DNA of 64,000 nt, taken from Glutinoglossum americanum (Eukaryota > Ascomycota > Geoglossomycetes > Geoglossales > Geoglossaceae). The DNA lies in contig JAGHQL010000029.1 of assembly GCA_020080175.1 (NCBI GenBank), positions 113,839-177,838 of the forward strand, written 5' to 3'. A program made the position numbers and the translations under genes. Shown here in pieces: positions 1-12,493 of the stretch. The notes below the pieces were generated by a model, which worked only from the letters and a program-made list of their open reading frames with translations, had not been told where the DNA came from and made no database searches. Positions within the stretch are counted from its first letter, which is position 1. Every line of letters begins with the position of its first letter.

Positions 1-559
1 ATAACTCTGGGTATCAGCCAGCTGAAAGCATTTAAAGATATGATGAAAGGTGTTGTCGAATTGGAGATCGGGGATAGACTTGCTCTAGACACTAGGGTTA
101 AATAGTGTGAGGCAGCATGGAACGCAATAAAAAGCTATAGAGAGAACAGTGGATAGCGTGGCCTTCGCAGGTGGTTTCCCTTTTGTGGGCAGGAGGCAAA
201 CAATGGCCTCGGAGGGTCTAATTGACCGCGAGCTCGAACAAACCTCTCTTGTTTCAGTTGCGCAAATGGTTTTTGGGGATGCATTTGGCTTGTGTGGGAA
301 TAGTCAAAATTTCTATCGGTATTAGGCGCTAGGCGCCATGGCGATACATTACAGTTTTACACAATAGACTAAAGATCACAGATATGAGCGTCTTGGATAG
401 AAGAAAATGCTCATGCTCAGGCGCGGCAACAGTGCGCGAACCTTATCGGTTACGCGTTTTGGAAGCGCGATATCACGTGCAGTATTGAAAGAACGACTCT
501 GCTCAGCGACACCAGTGATTTACATGGTGAGAATTCCCACGAGCGGTTTTTCTGTTAAG
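1..559. other. upstream region, no separate gene seen
   Basis: No independent coding region is visible. The stretch 407-559 is open in the same frame as the polynucleotide kinase gene that starts at 560, so it could be an N-terminal extension of that protein (see findings). A CACGTG E-box-like hexamer lies at 474-479. Confidence 0.5.
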
Positions 560-2632
560 ATGTCGGGCCCCCTCCCACGGAGTGGGTTGAAGCGTAGAGC
601 CGCAACCAAGGATACGTCGATATCTCCTCCGCCAACTAAAAGAAAACAGATATCGATGACAACTCGTGAGTAATTTCAGCCTTCTTTATGCCATCCGTGC
701 TGATATCCGTCTTCAAGAAAACGCTGTCGTCAATTTCTTCACTCCAGTGTCCGAGAAAGAACCTGATAAGATCACATGGCGCGTTATCGATGACAGTCTT
801 TTGATAGCCAAGCACCATCCAGAAGAAAATGAGAGGGCCAACATTCCAAAAAAACGTCGCCGCATAGCGGGCTTCGATCTTGTGCGTATAGCGAACACCG
901 CCACTTATTTAGGCACGGGGAGATAACCTGAATATACTCTAGGATTCTACGATAATCAAATCGGCATCTGGAAACAAATTCGGGAAGGATGCTTCAGATT
1001 GGAAGTGGTGGGATGATGTCGTACCGCCCACCTTAAAGAATCTCTATGCTGAGGGGTGTGTGGTCGTTATCGCCGAGCATAGTCACCGCGAATATACAGC
1101 TAACCTAACTACAACAGGTATCTACTTGTAGTCTTCAGCAACCAAGGAGCTGTGAGTCTGAAGGGTGATCCTAAAACCGCCAAGAGAGACCAGAAGAACC
1201 TAGCCACCTTTAAGGGAAAGTTGGCTGCGTTACTCATTCAGTTAAATCTTCCAATTTCCGTTTATGCCGCTACTAGAAGAGACAAGTACCGGAAACCACG
1301 TACTGGCATGTGGGATGAGATGCTCGAGGACTATGATCTGGATAACGCATCACTTGATCTAGAAGGGTCGTTCTTCGTAGGTGATGCTGCGGGTCGGCCA
1401 GCTGTCGACGGAGGTAGTCAAGATTTTTCTTGCTCCGACAGGTCTGCATCTCCACCCGTGTTTCCTGCACCATTTGCTCTTACAGTCTAGGCAGGGATTT
1501 TGCCGCGAATGTCGGGATTCAATTTCATACCCCCGAGGAGCTCTTCCTGCATGAACCTCCAAAACCCTTCACGCGAGACTTCGATCCCGCAATGTACCTA
1601 AATAAACCTAGATTACCACCAGTTGCCTCAAGTAAGTTTAGCTCCACAACTCCCTTTGCTTTGTGTTAAACCAGTCTTCCTCTACGGCTCTAAGAATGCT
1701 AAACTTGATTAGACACCACTGTCTTCAGCAAAGAGCGCCTTATAGATGTCGTTATGTTTTGTGGTGGTCCTGGATCGGGTAAGTCGACATTCTATTGGAG
1801 GCACGTGAAACCGCTTGGATATGAACGGGTCAATCAAGACCTTCTTAAGACTGTATGGTTATATCCCGTTCCATGCACAGCGCCGTGTTTGTGTATAACA
1901 TGTGAGCAAGCTGAGTGACCTTCCAAAAGCGAGAGAAATGCATACAGATCGCTTCAAGGTACCTCTCCGAAGGTAAACCTATCGTTATCGGTAAGCCATC
2001 GTAGGGCTTCTTGTCGTAATTGCACCTGCTGAGAGGGATTGACTAATGTACTCCCGAGATAACACGAACGCGGATCCGGATACACGGGCCGTGTGGGTTC
2101 AAATGGCCCGAAAACATGACGTGCCAATTCGGTGCATATACTTCAATGCCCCAACGCGGCTATGTTTACACAACGATGCCATAAGGGCATTGAACTGTGG
2201 CACTGTGAGTAACATCTTAATCCATCTTTTGGATTTATGCTGTGATGAGACTACTCCAATACCACTCAAACTCCCTTCAGTTCCTGCAGAAGTTTGGCTA
2301 GGAGATACGCATTGTGGATATGATACAGAGTTCAAAGTTTGGCTTTTTTTTTTTTTTTTTAGATATACACTGACAATGCCTACCGGGCCAGCAGCTAAAC
2401 CCTGAGAAGAGGGCAATGTTGCCCACGGTGGCTTTCACGAGCTTCTCCGCAAGGTTTCGAGAGCCGACTCTGAAGGAGGGATTTGCAGACATTACTAGAA
2501 TTGACTTCCATGTAAGTCCCGCTCTACGCATAGCCTGACTGGACCTGCCTCCAGGATCACTCTAATTTTGAGGTCTTGCAGTTTGAGGGCACAGATGAGG
2601 AGCGGGCAATTTGGAGCAAATACTGGATTTAA
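560..2632 (+). CDS. pnk1: bifunctional polynucleotide 5'-kinase/3'-phosphatase
   Basis: DNA end-repair enzyme that removes 3'-phosphates and phosphorylates 5'-OH ends in single-strand-break repair. Ten exons are inferred: 560-665, 718-881, 943-1055, 1118-1441, 1495-1631, 1713-1852, 1930-1990, 2059-2204, 2395-2511 and 2582-2632. All phases close and give 452 aa. The HAD phosphatase motif FDLDSTI is created by joining exons 2 and 3. It is followed by a second HAD block (VVFSNQGA). The kinase domain has a Walker A GGPGSGKST in exon 6, then DNTNADPDTR and the terminal conserved block NPEKR...FEGTDEE. No FHA domain is visible, as expected for fungal members. The start at 560 gives the basic Pro/Ser-rich leader usual for the family, but an in-frame ATG lies at 407. 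One intron (2205-2394) carries a T18 tract before a non-used AG. Confidence 0.93.
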
Positions 2633-4487
2633 ATTCCAAAGTCTGGAGACTGGATTTCTATTCCGGCGTGTTGCAAATGTCGGGGCAAGTGCGAGACCGC
2701 CTTTTGCATGCCAACCCGTCCCCACGACACGTCGGTTCTTGTCATACTATTTTTTGCCGCAAGAATCATTCCATTTGCTCTCTTGACTACGTTGCATGAC
2801 TAGGGCAGTCCGCAGCCCTCAGTTGCCAAGCGAACTACCGCTGCAAAGCCGTTGTGCTTGCAAAGACAGCCTTATCCTAGTGTGGGATAAATCAGTTTAA
2901 CAATAGTCTACTACGTAGTATCTTTACCTACAAGCTGATTTCGTGATTCTACCTATCTTTCCTAAGGTTTTTTTTTTTTTTTGCATACCTGGATTGGAAA
3001 TCATGAGTCTCGGCCACTTGCTTAATGACCGTGTCCCTGCGCAGAATCCCGACGACCCTGCCACTCTTTCGGGATACCCTTGCAAAAAGCATCCTGTTTT
3101 CTGTTGTTACAAAGGCTCAACCAGCAGTTGAAGCAGCTAATGCAGGTGGTTATCCATTCGGCAGCAAAGTTTGCGCTGATCCCTGCGTGTGGAATACCGA
3201 ATGACCGGCTATTGCGTGTTTTGCGGAAGCGACACGGGAAGTGTCTATGCCTCGGTGGCTGCTTGCGAAAACAGGGATTGCGATTGAACCGATCGAGTGG
3301 AAACCGGGAGCTGGAAGTTGTCCCTATGCGTTACATGATGGTGTGTGGACGATGGTCGTGTTGTTTCTAGTCTGCCGTGATCGCTGACGTTGATCCAAAC
3401 GAATCTAAATCCAAGAGATGTTGTGCCTCAAGCTATGCCTGTGTACATACACAGTAGAGAATAGCTGTCGCAAGGATAGAAACACACCACCAGGTACTGC
3501 TTGTTTGGTTGGTTGGACAACTCACTTCCTGTAGGTACGCGGCACTCAATTGCTCGCTGGGGATTGTGCCCTTCCGACCCATCCTACTACCTATCTGTAT
3601 ATTTTGCCCATTTCGGCTTCAGTCAGTTGCGGAGTGAGCGGTTGAATCTGACCACAATGAAAAATCTTGAGTTAGAGTACTCCGTATTTTGTATGTAGTC
3701 CACATACTTTGTGCTTCCGAAACCCAATTGGCACACGGAGTGTTTATCCTTGTTCGCGGCGCAGGGGGAAAACGGTGGAAACACCCCCAACAGGACCCGG
3801 TCTCTTCCTTCGGGGCTACGCAATGACTTTACGGAGTAGTTGGGGCATAATTTTTCCTTTTTCCCTTCCCCTTTGCCTCCGGGCGCCAGGATTGGGTTAG
3901 AGGTACTCTACGTTCGGCTCTCCAGACAACTCCAAGCCGTATACGCAACAGCATAGGCCTTCGCTGACCAACGCTGTGACCGGAGCTACTCTCCAACCCC
4001 GCACAAGAAAATAGCACGCGTGAACGTCTGGACTACGCCTCAAAGCCACGGGCTTCGCCCACCCTGTTCTCCCCACCTTCTCTTCTTTCCTATCTATCCT
4101 CAGTACCAAAACCCAAAATATGTCGCTGTAATTCGTCCCATCTGACCATTCGCCCAGTAAGTGTCACCCAAGTCATGCTGGAATACGTGGGACTATTGTC
4201 CGCTTCATTCGTTATTCCCCCTCCTCCTTCATGGGTGTGGTCCCCAAGCGACTGAAGACCCAAGCTAACTCGTGGAAAGTTCTCTCGTTCCTGCATCCAA
4301 ACAAAGTACGTGGTTTGCCTTAGGTCGTGGCATTCCCCAATATCCACAGCAGTCCTACAACTCACAGCCACGTAGTACCGGTTTGTAGATAAGCACTGAA
4401 TACCACCACGGATGCCTCGCCTCAACCTTTAAGACATATTACGAAGCCGATTATCACCAATTTCATGGGTTGTCGCGCGACATCAAT
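2633..4487. other. intergenic, with two short overlapping ORFs
   Basis: About 1.9 kb between pnk1 and the next gene. A T-tract lies at 2968-2982. Two short ORFs on the + strand, 3025-3204 (59 aa) and 3201-3287 (28 aa, Cys-rich), overlap by an ATGA. They read like pieces of one protein broken by a frameshift (see findings). The rest, 3300-4487, shows only frames with no recognisable content. Confidence 0.4.
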
Positions 4488-6201
4488 ATGCCTTGCAAAC
4501 TGAGACCACTGATACTTCCCCAGCTGGTAGAAGCGCAAGCCCGACAGCCGAGCCTCAGCTCGGACTATGACATTGAATCCCCAGAGCTATCAGCTTCGCT
4601 CCGCACCCAGAACTCGTCTGCATCAGACTTTCCTTCGCCAGTTACCCCAAACTTTTCTGCGAGGCATCGTCAAACGTCGAGTCCTGGCTCTTCGGCGGAT
4701 GCAATGCATCTGAGCGGATTAAAGACTAGTCCCTGCCATGACCGTTTCGATTCATTTGGGTCTGCGAAATGTTATTTACCTGACGTTGAAGAGGAAGCGT
4801 TGGAGGTGAACGAGGATGAACAGTATGATTTATTTTCCAGTCCACTGGACTGTTCATGTGAGTGCCAATTCCCGCAACAAACAGCTATTATAATGACCTT
4901 GGGGCTAATCTTGTTTATTAGGTTATGATTGTGGCCAAAGTGGGAACGATGCCACTCGGTCTTTTGTTGTGTTGCCTTCTACTATCGAGTACGATCTTAC
5001 GGACAGCTTCTGGAGCGACGGCGATTTTTCACCAAACCTCCAAGCTAAAAAGCACCGTGCAGAAGGATTTGCGAGCATCGCAACACGCCTCAGCAACAAA
5101 TTGCCATCGCTTCCCAAGCGATGGAAAAGCAAGAAGTCAAGTGTGCAAACCTCCACAGCAGATAATTTACGCGAAGCTATCTCCACCCATACTGCTGAAA
5201 GTCAATCACTATCTTCGTCGGGGTCTATCACACAGTCTCCCGGCGGGCAATTTGGCATGCAGATGCCTCCCTCACCAGCGAGAAGTGTACTCGACGAAGA
5301 AGACGAGGAGAGCTATAAAATTTCCCCTGTTGATACCCGAAATCCACACAAATACTCCTCGAGCTGGGATGGTATCGCCACCACTCCGCTGCTTCCGCCG
5401 CTTCTGATTCCTGGATCCAGTACTCCTTTGGAATCCCCGATTCAATCTCCTCTACAGTCTCCAACGGTAGCTGAATTGAGGGAGCCATTCTCCATTGTCA
5501 ATACTCCTGCGAATACTCCCACCACTCCTCAAACAAAGGAATGCTCATCTGCTGGCCGGCCTCCTACCCCCCCGCTATCCACCCATGCGTCGATCTCCTC
5601 CTTCCACCGACATAAACCTGGTCACCTTGTGCCCTCGAACGAGATCCCTCCAATACTCATAGGCGACTCCGACGAATGGGCTAATAGACTCGGTCATGCA
5701 AACTTCAATATCCAACCAGAACCTTATCTGCCGGAAGCATTTGACCTGGCTGCCTGCAAACAAATACGCGCCAATTGGGATCTTGCTCGATGCAACTTTG
5801 CCAAACATCTAGTGCGCATGGGCGAGCATTATGGCATCACATCAAAGACCTATAGGCTCACAGAAGAGAAGTGGACCGAAATCGACTCACAATGGCGGCG
5901 GTATGACGAGATTACTATCTCTAAGACAGCAGAAGAGAACGGCGTGAACGCAGTAATGCTCTCTGAAGCTGCTGCTACACCAATGGCGCTGATGAAGATC
6001 CCGTCTCTCAACGATCCACGAAGTGAGGGCAAGTTTCCAAAATTGGGCGATGAAGACATCGTCGGGCCGATGGTTCAGTTCGCATCACAGTTGCAACGGA
6101 AACCTTCGAAGAAGGCCGCGTTTTTGAAATTCCTTCAGGACGTCAAATTCCCTTCAGGTGTCATGCGCCCAAGTTCTAGTGATGACCGAGTCGGGTCGTG
6201 A
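4488..6201 (+). CDS. conserved fungal Ser/Pro-rich protein of unknown function
   Basis: Two exons (4488-4857 and 4922-6201) give 549 aa. The intron has GTGAGT...TTAG borders and restores frame at a Cys codon. Residues 1-280 are low complexity, rich in Ser, Pro and Thr, with many SP/TP dipeptides that look like phosphorylation sites, plus an acidic patch near residues 100-115. The only region that looks folded and conserved is roughly residues 310-440, beginning EWANRLGHANFNIQPEPYLP. It contains a helical, charge-balanced stretch with LARCNFAKHLVRMGEHYGIT. I do not recognise a named domain. The pattern of disordered N-terminus plus short conserved helical C-terminus fits uncharacterised proteins found across filamentous ascomycetes. 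No signal peptide or membrane segment is seen. The first ATG in frame was used. Confidence 0.75.
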
Positions 6202-7287
6202 CACTACACGGATAGCCCCTTCCATCTTCCTAAGCCTCTCCCTATATACTTATGATGTAGCGATTATATTACGCTCCTTACCCCGAGGTTTCTCTCAGAA
6301 AGCAAAAAATTTCCTTTGTTACCACATTGTCATCTGGAGTTCTGGAGCATAACAGTGGCGGCTCTCTTGGGCACCGAAGCATTGTAAAATTGTCTTTTCA
6401 TTTGTTTCCCTCATACACCAGACACCAGACAGGCTCATCGCCCTACAGGGCTACATTTTCCTTTGTATTTTCCCACTCATATAACCTCTTGGCATTGTTA
6501 TAGATTTCAGTCCGGCGGCTTTTACCCTCCACACCCGTCGGCTTTATAGCGGTAACTGGGTGAGTAGAAAAGGGGACAGCGCAGTCTAGGACAGACGAAG
6601 TGTTTAGGCTGTGTTCGAGTATAGAGTTTACGGTGGGCATTTTTAACGCACAGGGTGGGTAGTGGGCACTAGAGGAATCACCAAGGATGAATTGGAGCAT
6701 GAAAATAACATGGTAGTTTTGGGCTGGAAACTGAAGATTTTGAGTGTATATGGCGGTCAGCATGCTTGTTTCATGGAGTTAGAGCTATCAAGGCTTCGCC
6801 AGCCATAGAATTTTCGTGCCCGAGTCCTAAAAATGGTAATTAATGGTTTCCCCGCGCCTTTGTAAACAGGCAAGCATTTCTAGGAGGTTGGAGAGAATTT
6901 TTAAATAACCCTAGCAAAACCGGGAAAGTACTTAAGGCTGATCCAAGGCCGGTGGATTGAGCATATATGCTTTTAATGTACGCATGCACCCATCAGGGGC
7001 TGATGCCCCCAGCGTTTGTCATAGCCATCCCGGACTTTATTTCATGCCAGAGAAATGGAACCATGATATCCCGATTACTGTAGGAAAGGTAGGTCCGGAA
7101 ACCCATCTAGATGGAAACGACGGCGGAACGAAGTAAGCTTGTCAACCCCCGATATTAACACTATTAGAAAGCTTGTGAAGATATTTTCCCAGGAAAACGG
7201 AAATGCGGGATGCAGAATGCAGAACGGCGGAATGGAAGAATTTTGACAAGGTAGCGAGATCAGGTAAGAAACCAAACGGAACGTGTC
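6202..7287. other. convergent intergenic region
   Basis: Lies between two converging 3' ends. A 106-codon ORF on the - strand (6443-6763) has no recognisable domain and no clear coding bias, so it was not called. Otherwise AT-rich untranslated sequence. Confidence 0.4.
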
Positions 7288-10028
7288 TCACTCAACCCCG
7301 ACCTTCACCTTCCCTGCCTCGACAAGCTTCCTAGCAGCTCCGGCCCTCTCCTCATACAGTTTCCGCAAATCTCCTACTGTACCTTCGCCGACCATCAATT
7401 TTTTCGGTTGCGATCTCAGGTCGGACTTTTCTGTCTGTGATGGCTTGAGCGTTTCAATGCGTTGGGAGAGACCCATCGAAGGACGCCTTCTGATAGTAGC
7501 ATTGCTGAAGGTAGAGCTAGTGCTACAACTACCATGTGTGTTGCCGCCGATGCCGTTGGGCAAGTGATTTAGTGAGACCTTGCGAGAAAGACCCGCTAAG
7601 GGGTGGATGGGTTTTGCGAGGTTGAGGATCGTCGGGGTTTTGGACGTTGACTTCGGTATCGTGGCGACGGTAGTGGAAGCTAGGTACGTGCTTGAGGGGG
7701 TCGGGTTAGATACAGACCGTGAAGAGCCAGTCCAGGTTGGTTTAGTAAAAGAGGGCTCCTCTTTTCTATGGAGTACATGGGGGCTAGGAGAGAGATGTAG
7801 AGCACCTCCTAAGTCACTTGTGAGGTCCTGAACATTGTTTGGTGTCTCCAAATGACTGGATAGACTAGTGGAGCATGTGGTCAAGCCTGGTAACGAGGTG
7901 CTAACTGATAACGTCTGCGACGGCTGCTGTAGCAACACCATCCTGCCCTCTTCCGAACCCACTCGCGGACCACCAGAATTATGGAGATCACCAGTATTCT
8001 TAAATATTTTAGTTTTCGAGTCTGCAGGTGGTGGCGTTGCGTTGGTGGTAGATTTATCGTCAATCTGCCCGACGGTCAGAGAGATGTCATAGATATCGAT
8101 CAACTTATTAGAGCTCTGAGAACCTTCATGACCCTCCTCCACTAATTTTCGATCTCCTTGGGCTCCCTTTTCGTCGGCTCCAGTGTCCTCAGTCCCGGAC
8201 CGATTCGCACTTCTAAAACTGTCGGCGACATTTATATAGTCCACGGGAGAGCTCTCAAGACTGCTGGCTTGTTCACCCATGGCTACAGAATACCTTGGTG
8301 GGGCTGCGAGTGGTGGAACAGGCTTCCTCCTCAACGCCTGTGTCAGGCCTTCTCTCTCAGATGGTTGCGGCCGGCGTGGTGGTAACGGTGGTGGTTTCTC
8401 TACTATAAGAGAAGAGATCTCTCTATCTTCGAGAATAATGCCCTGCGATTGCCCTTCGGTGTTTACCTCGACCGTAGGCGTTCGTGGAAGTAGTCTCGGC
8501 TTCTCCTCCAACGGGTCCTCATAATCTCGAGCCCTGTTGGGGGGCTGCAGAGATTGCCTAAACTGGTTGACACCAACACCGCAGGCCTCCATTAGACCCT
8601 GGTTCCACTGCTCAATTCCGGCCTCAATTACCCTCCTTGCAATCGCACCTATCCTAACATCTTCCACTGGATCTGGACCACGTATCAATGCTGGTGTAAA
8701 ACAGACGGCCAAGTTGAAGGGTGTCATCTTGTTATACTCACGATATGCGGCAACTTCTGCTAGCAGAGGGAGTAGGTGATTCGTCATAATCAATCTTGAG
8801 TTTATTAGCAAGGGTGACCACTCCGAATCCGGCGAGAAGAATTCTCTCAGTTGCTCAATAGATATTGGTGTGTTACTGTCTCCAAAGAGACGCTCTGTTT
8901 CCTTATACGAAGACTGTGAAAGTACCGGATCACGGAGATCCCGGTACCACAGTTTAATCAGACCCGTGGCGAGATGAAGACCGTAGCCTTCCTTATGATC
9001 AATCTCCTCGATCACCCCATAACCTTCAGTGTTTCCAACCCTCTTTATAGAAAGCACGACGTTATCCTCCTTCCATAGAATGAACTTCTGCCCTCGGTTA
9101 TATGCCTCTTTCAGGACACTGATTAAGCGATTGTGAGGTGGTATGCGGAATATCCCCTCGTTCTTAACGTTGTCTTTTAGCAAAACGAAACTTGAAGTTT
9201 CTCGGAGAACCCTGGGTAGCCTCCGTTCTCCTTCTGGAGACATCGGAAGCGGTTGTCTGGCGGAAAATGCTCGGCGGCCCGTTACATAAGGTGCATGTAT
9301 ATCTGGGGAGAGGCGCCGATCGTGGAGATAGGCTGAGGGTGGGATAAGGAGGTCCTCGATAGGAAGATGCAGTGCAAGAGCAGTAAATGTAGAAACTAGA
9401 GCTCACGTAAGTCAGCTCAATAAATCCCCAAGGATATCCCGACTTGACTAAGTCCCAGTAGAGCTAACCATGAATTATCTTCTTCCGAAATTTGGGCGAG
9501 ACAATGGTCGAAAACATCTCCACCAGAACTCTCACCCACGCCCTCTCATGCACAATGTAGAGCTTTTGTAACCGCTTTCGCATTGCCCTGGTCAACTGTA
9601 GTTTCGCCACGGGAATATCAGCAACTCGGATCGTCAAACCTCTTTCTTAACAGGCCACTCACCACATGGTAAGCTTGAACAAACCATCCCCACCCAGGCC
9701 TCCCTTTCTTGGTTGTTGTCGTGCCGTCATCCCCTCCTCCAGACAGGAAAAGGACCTCGTAGCCCTTTCCTCCAATCAATTCCTCTTCTCCTGGCAGGCG
9801 AGACAGCACATATGGCAGCAGAACATCGTAGTCAACTTCCTTAGCATCAGGGAAGGCGGCAGCATTCAGAACAAAGATAGGAAGGTTAGACTGGGAGGGA
9901 AGTGGAGATCGGTAGAGGATATGCGCAGAAAGATCTGCTAGCGTAGTCGAATAATCTGGGGAAGACCTTTGCGGCGGCACTGAGGATAAGGAGTTGCGTC
10001 GCAGACGCTGGGCTAGCTGAGAGTGCAT
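7288..10028 (-). CDS. Rho GTPase-activating protein with Sec14/CRAL-TRIO-like N-terminus (Ecm25-type)
   Basis: Predicted to stimulate GTP hydrolysis on a Rho GTPase and so control polarity or cell-wall signalling. Exons on the minus strand are 10028-9663, 9595-9469 and 9395-7288 (introns 67 and 73 nt), giving 866 aa. The first ~200 residues resemble a Sec14-like lipid-binding fold (PIFVLNAAAFPDAKEVDYD, then GWFVQAYHV joined to RAMRKRLQKLYIVHERAW). The RhoGAP domain runs from about 220 to 410. It contains NEGIFRIPPHNR (arginine-finger region), GLIKLWYRDLRDPVL and YNKMTPFNLAVCFTPALI. The remaining ~450 residues are Pro/Ser/Thr-rich, with PPPLPPR-type stretches that could bind SH3 domains. The Sec14-RhoGAP arrangement matches yeast Ecm25 and related fungal proteins. 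The gene is divergent from rho1, about 1.5 kb away. Confidence 0.88.
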
Positions 10029-11490
10029 GGAGGTTGATATCCCGAAATATGATTAAGTATGACTAGATTAGAACGAAAGAGGACTTCAATATATTGATTT
10101 TAGGATAAGGACTAAGGACGGGACGCCCTGATCGGGTAGAGGTACGCAACATGCAGTTAACGTTGAGGGGTGCAACGCTCGAACTACCAAATGACCATTA
10201 ATGAACGTTGTGCTTTAGCGAGAAACCTATCGTGCCAAACTGTGCCATTGTGCTCGCGCTTTGTCGAAGATGCACGTACAAGTGCAGTACGAACTCCAGT
10301 CATAACTATCACAACTTAAAACATGTTCAACCAGCACCGGTTATTTGGTCCGGTCCGGCATATGACGTTCAATAGCGACATTACCACTGGCGAAGTCTAC
10401 TGGCACAAGGGAGCGATCAGGGTCAGGGCCTTCGTTCCGGGGCAGTGCAAGTGGGTCTTTCATCTTGTTTCGGAGCATATTGATTGTATGTTGTGCAATA
10501 CAAGCCACGGAGTTATCAAAACAGGAATGATGGCTTCACATGTCACTGGACAGAACTAACGTCCACCCGCATCAGACTACCGACCAAGGTGCAGGGCAGG
10601 TATGTTCTTGGAAGGAGCTTACTCCCGCTGGTCTCGCCCACCCTTGAAGAGCTGAAAGTTGAGCCATCTTAGACACACATGTTGCTGCCTGACTCCTGTA
10701 TCCAGGCTATGCTCTAGCCACAAGATCGCGCCAACGCCGTTGATCCCTTTAACTCTGGATGGTCTCTTCATGCCGTTGAGCACAATATTTCGTTCCCTGT
10801 TCAGGCGGCGTGAGATGTTGCATTGCCCAAACAAAACCATCATCATTTCATGCCGCAAAATCAGGACGAACAGAACGAACAGATGCGCCGTCTACCTGCA
10901 GCGGCATAGATATCGCGTGGACATGTATATGCATCTCTCGATACGCATTCGAGTGCCGTTGGCAGCAAACATTGTAATTCACTCGGAGGCCGTTTGACCT
11001 GCAATGCCAGCGTAGCTTCTGTTCTGTCCAGTCGTAAGAGTGAATGAATAATCGATGCATACATAATGAATGAATTGCGGCTTCGGCAAACCCGCCCAGT
11101 CCCCCTTAAAATGCTATTCAGACATGCTCAACTTCCAACCCTACCGTATTGCAGCCTAGTTAGGTACGGAATATACCTTTGAACAGGCCCCAGCGATCTT
11201 CCCTGATATTTATTTGTTATCGAATCCATTATTTTGTATTGTCGGATTTTCTGGCTATTTTTCAAGCTCTACCTAATATTCCTCTAAAGGTAGACACCCG
11301 AGTTGCTTGCTGGAAGCTGCAGGCTTGTTACGGTACAAGATCAACCCTGCCAGCCTCGCTCCAACCTTTCCTCAACAACATCCCGGATCACCTTCGCCCT
11401 TCAACCTCACCCTCATCTATCCTCCACATCTCCAACTCAATCTCTACCTCGAAATCTCAGTAAATTAACCTTACATTGCTGTCAAGCAAG
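10029..11490. other. divergent intergenic region between RhoGAP and rho1
   Basis: This 1.46-kb interval must contain the promoters and leaders of both genes. Only short overlapping frames on both strands (for example 10659-10997) are present, and none resembles a protein. The last ~120 bases before rho1 are C/T-rich, as is common in fungal promoters. Confidence 0.5.
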
Positions 11491-12493
11491 ATGGCTGAAA
11501 TTCGACGCAAGCTTGTGATCGTCGGTGACGGTGCCTGCGGAAAGACTTGCTTGCTCATGTTAGTGCTTGTCGACCACACTCCGATTTTATCGTTGATTTG
11601 TCTTTCGCAACCAGTTCTCTATGGCTAACTATCGATATCATATTAGTGTCTTCTCCAAAGGAACATTCCCTGAGGTCAGATTTCTCCTGTCCTGCGATAT
11701 TCCGGCGTTTTAGCCGGTTCTGGCCGTCCGCGTCAGCTTAGCGATAGTTACATTGTGACCTCAACGCAAGCTATTTCCGCACGAGCAGTTATACTGACGA
11801 GTTTCATGACCACAGGTCTATGTTCCCACCGTCTTTGAGAACTATGTCGCAGACGTAGAAGTCGATGGCAAGCATGTTGAATTAGCGTTGTGGGATACAG
11901 CTGGCCAGGAGGACTACGACCGTCTCCGACCACTTTCATACCCCGACTCGCATGTCATCCTCATCTGTTTTGCTGTTGATTCCCCCGACTCCCTAGATAA
12001 CGTTCAGGAGAAGGTATTATCAATGTTACTCCTCTTTGATGATATTATATGTGGTGTTGATGAGTGTTCGCTAACGTATTATGGTGCACTAGTGGATCTC
12101 GGAAGTTCTCCATTTCTGCCAGGGACTTCCTATCATCCTCGTTGGATGCAAGAAGGATCTCAGGTACGACCCGAAGACCATTGAGGAATTGCACAAGACC
12201 TCCCAGAAACCAGTTACCCCAGAACAGGTATGTGCCGTTGGCATTCGTTATCTCTATATTAGCCATCCCTGGTTGCTGTGCATTACATGGCCTCTCGTGC
12301 GGCCTCCATCGAATATTGCTAATGGGGCCATCTTGGATTACAGGGCGAAGAGGTGAGAAAGAAGATTTACGCCTACAAGTATCTCGAGTGCTCTGCCAAG
12401 ACCAACGAAGGTGTGCGTGAAGTCTTCGAACATGCTACTCGTGCTGCTCTCCTCACAAAGAAGAAGGAGAAGAAGAAATGCCTGATTTTGTAA
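11491..12493 (+). CDS. rho1: Rho1 small GTPase
   Basis: Membrane-anchored Rho-family switch that activates (1,3)-beta-glucan synthase and the cell-wall-integrity Pkc1 pathway. Five exons (11491-11558, 11647-11674, 11816-12013, 12093-12227 and 12344-12493) give 192 aa. Landmarks are the P-loop GDGACGKT at residues 12-19, effector loop VPTVFENY, switch [18 protein letters not shown], the Rho insert region following [15 protein letters not shown], and ECSAK. The C-terminus is a polybasic run ending CLIL. This is a CAAX box with terminal Leu, predicting geranylgeranylation. The sequence is nearly identical to other ascomycete Rho1 proteins, so the call is secure. A minor oddity is Tyr at the second position of [11 protein letters not shown], where Gly is usual. 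The Asp-rich Cdc42 and Rac signatures are absent. Confidence 0.97.

Noticed and set aside
6443-6763. 106-codon minus-strand ORF between convergent genes
   Set aside because: No recognisable motif, no splice-supported extension, AT-rich 3' UTR context.
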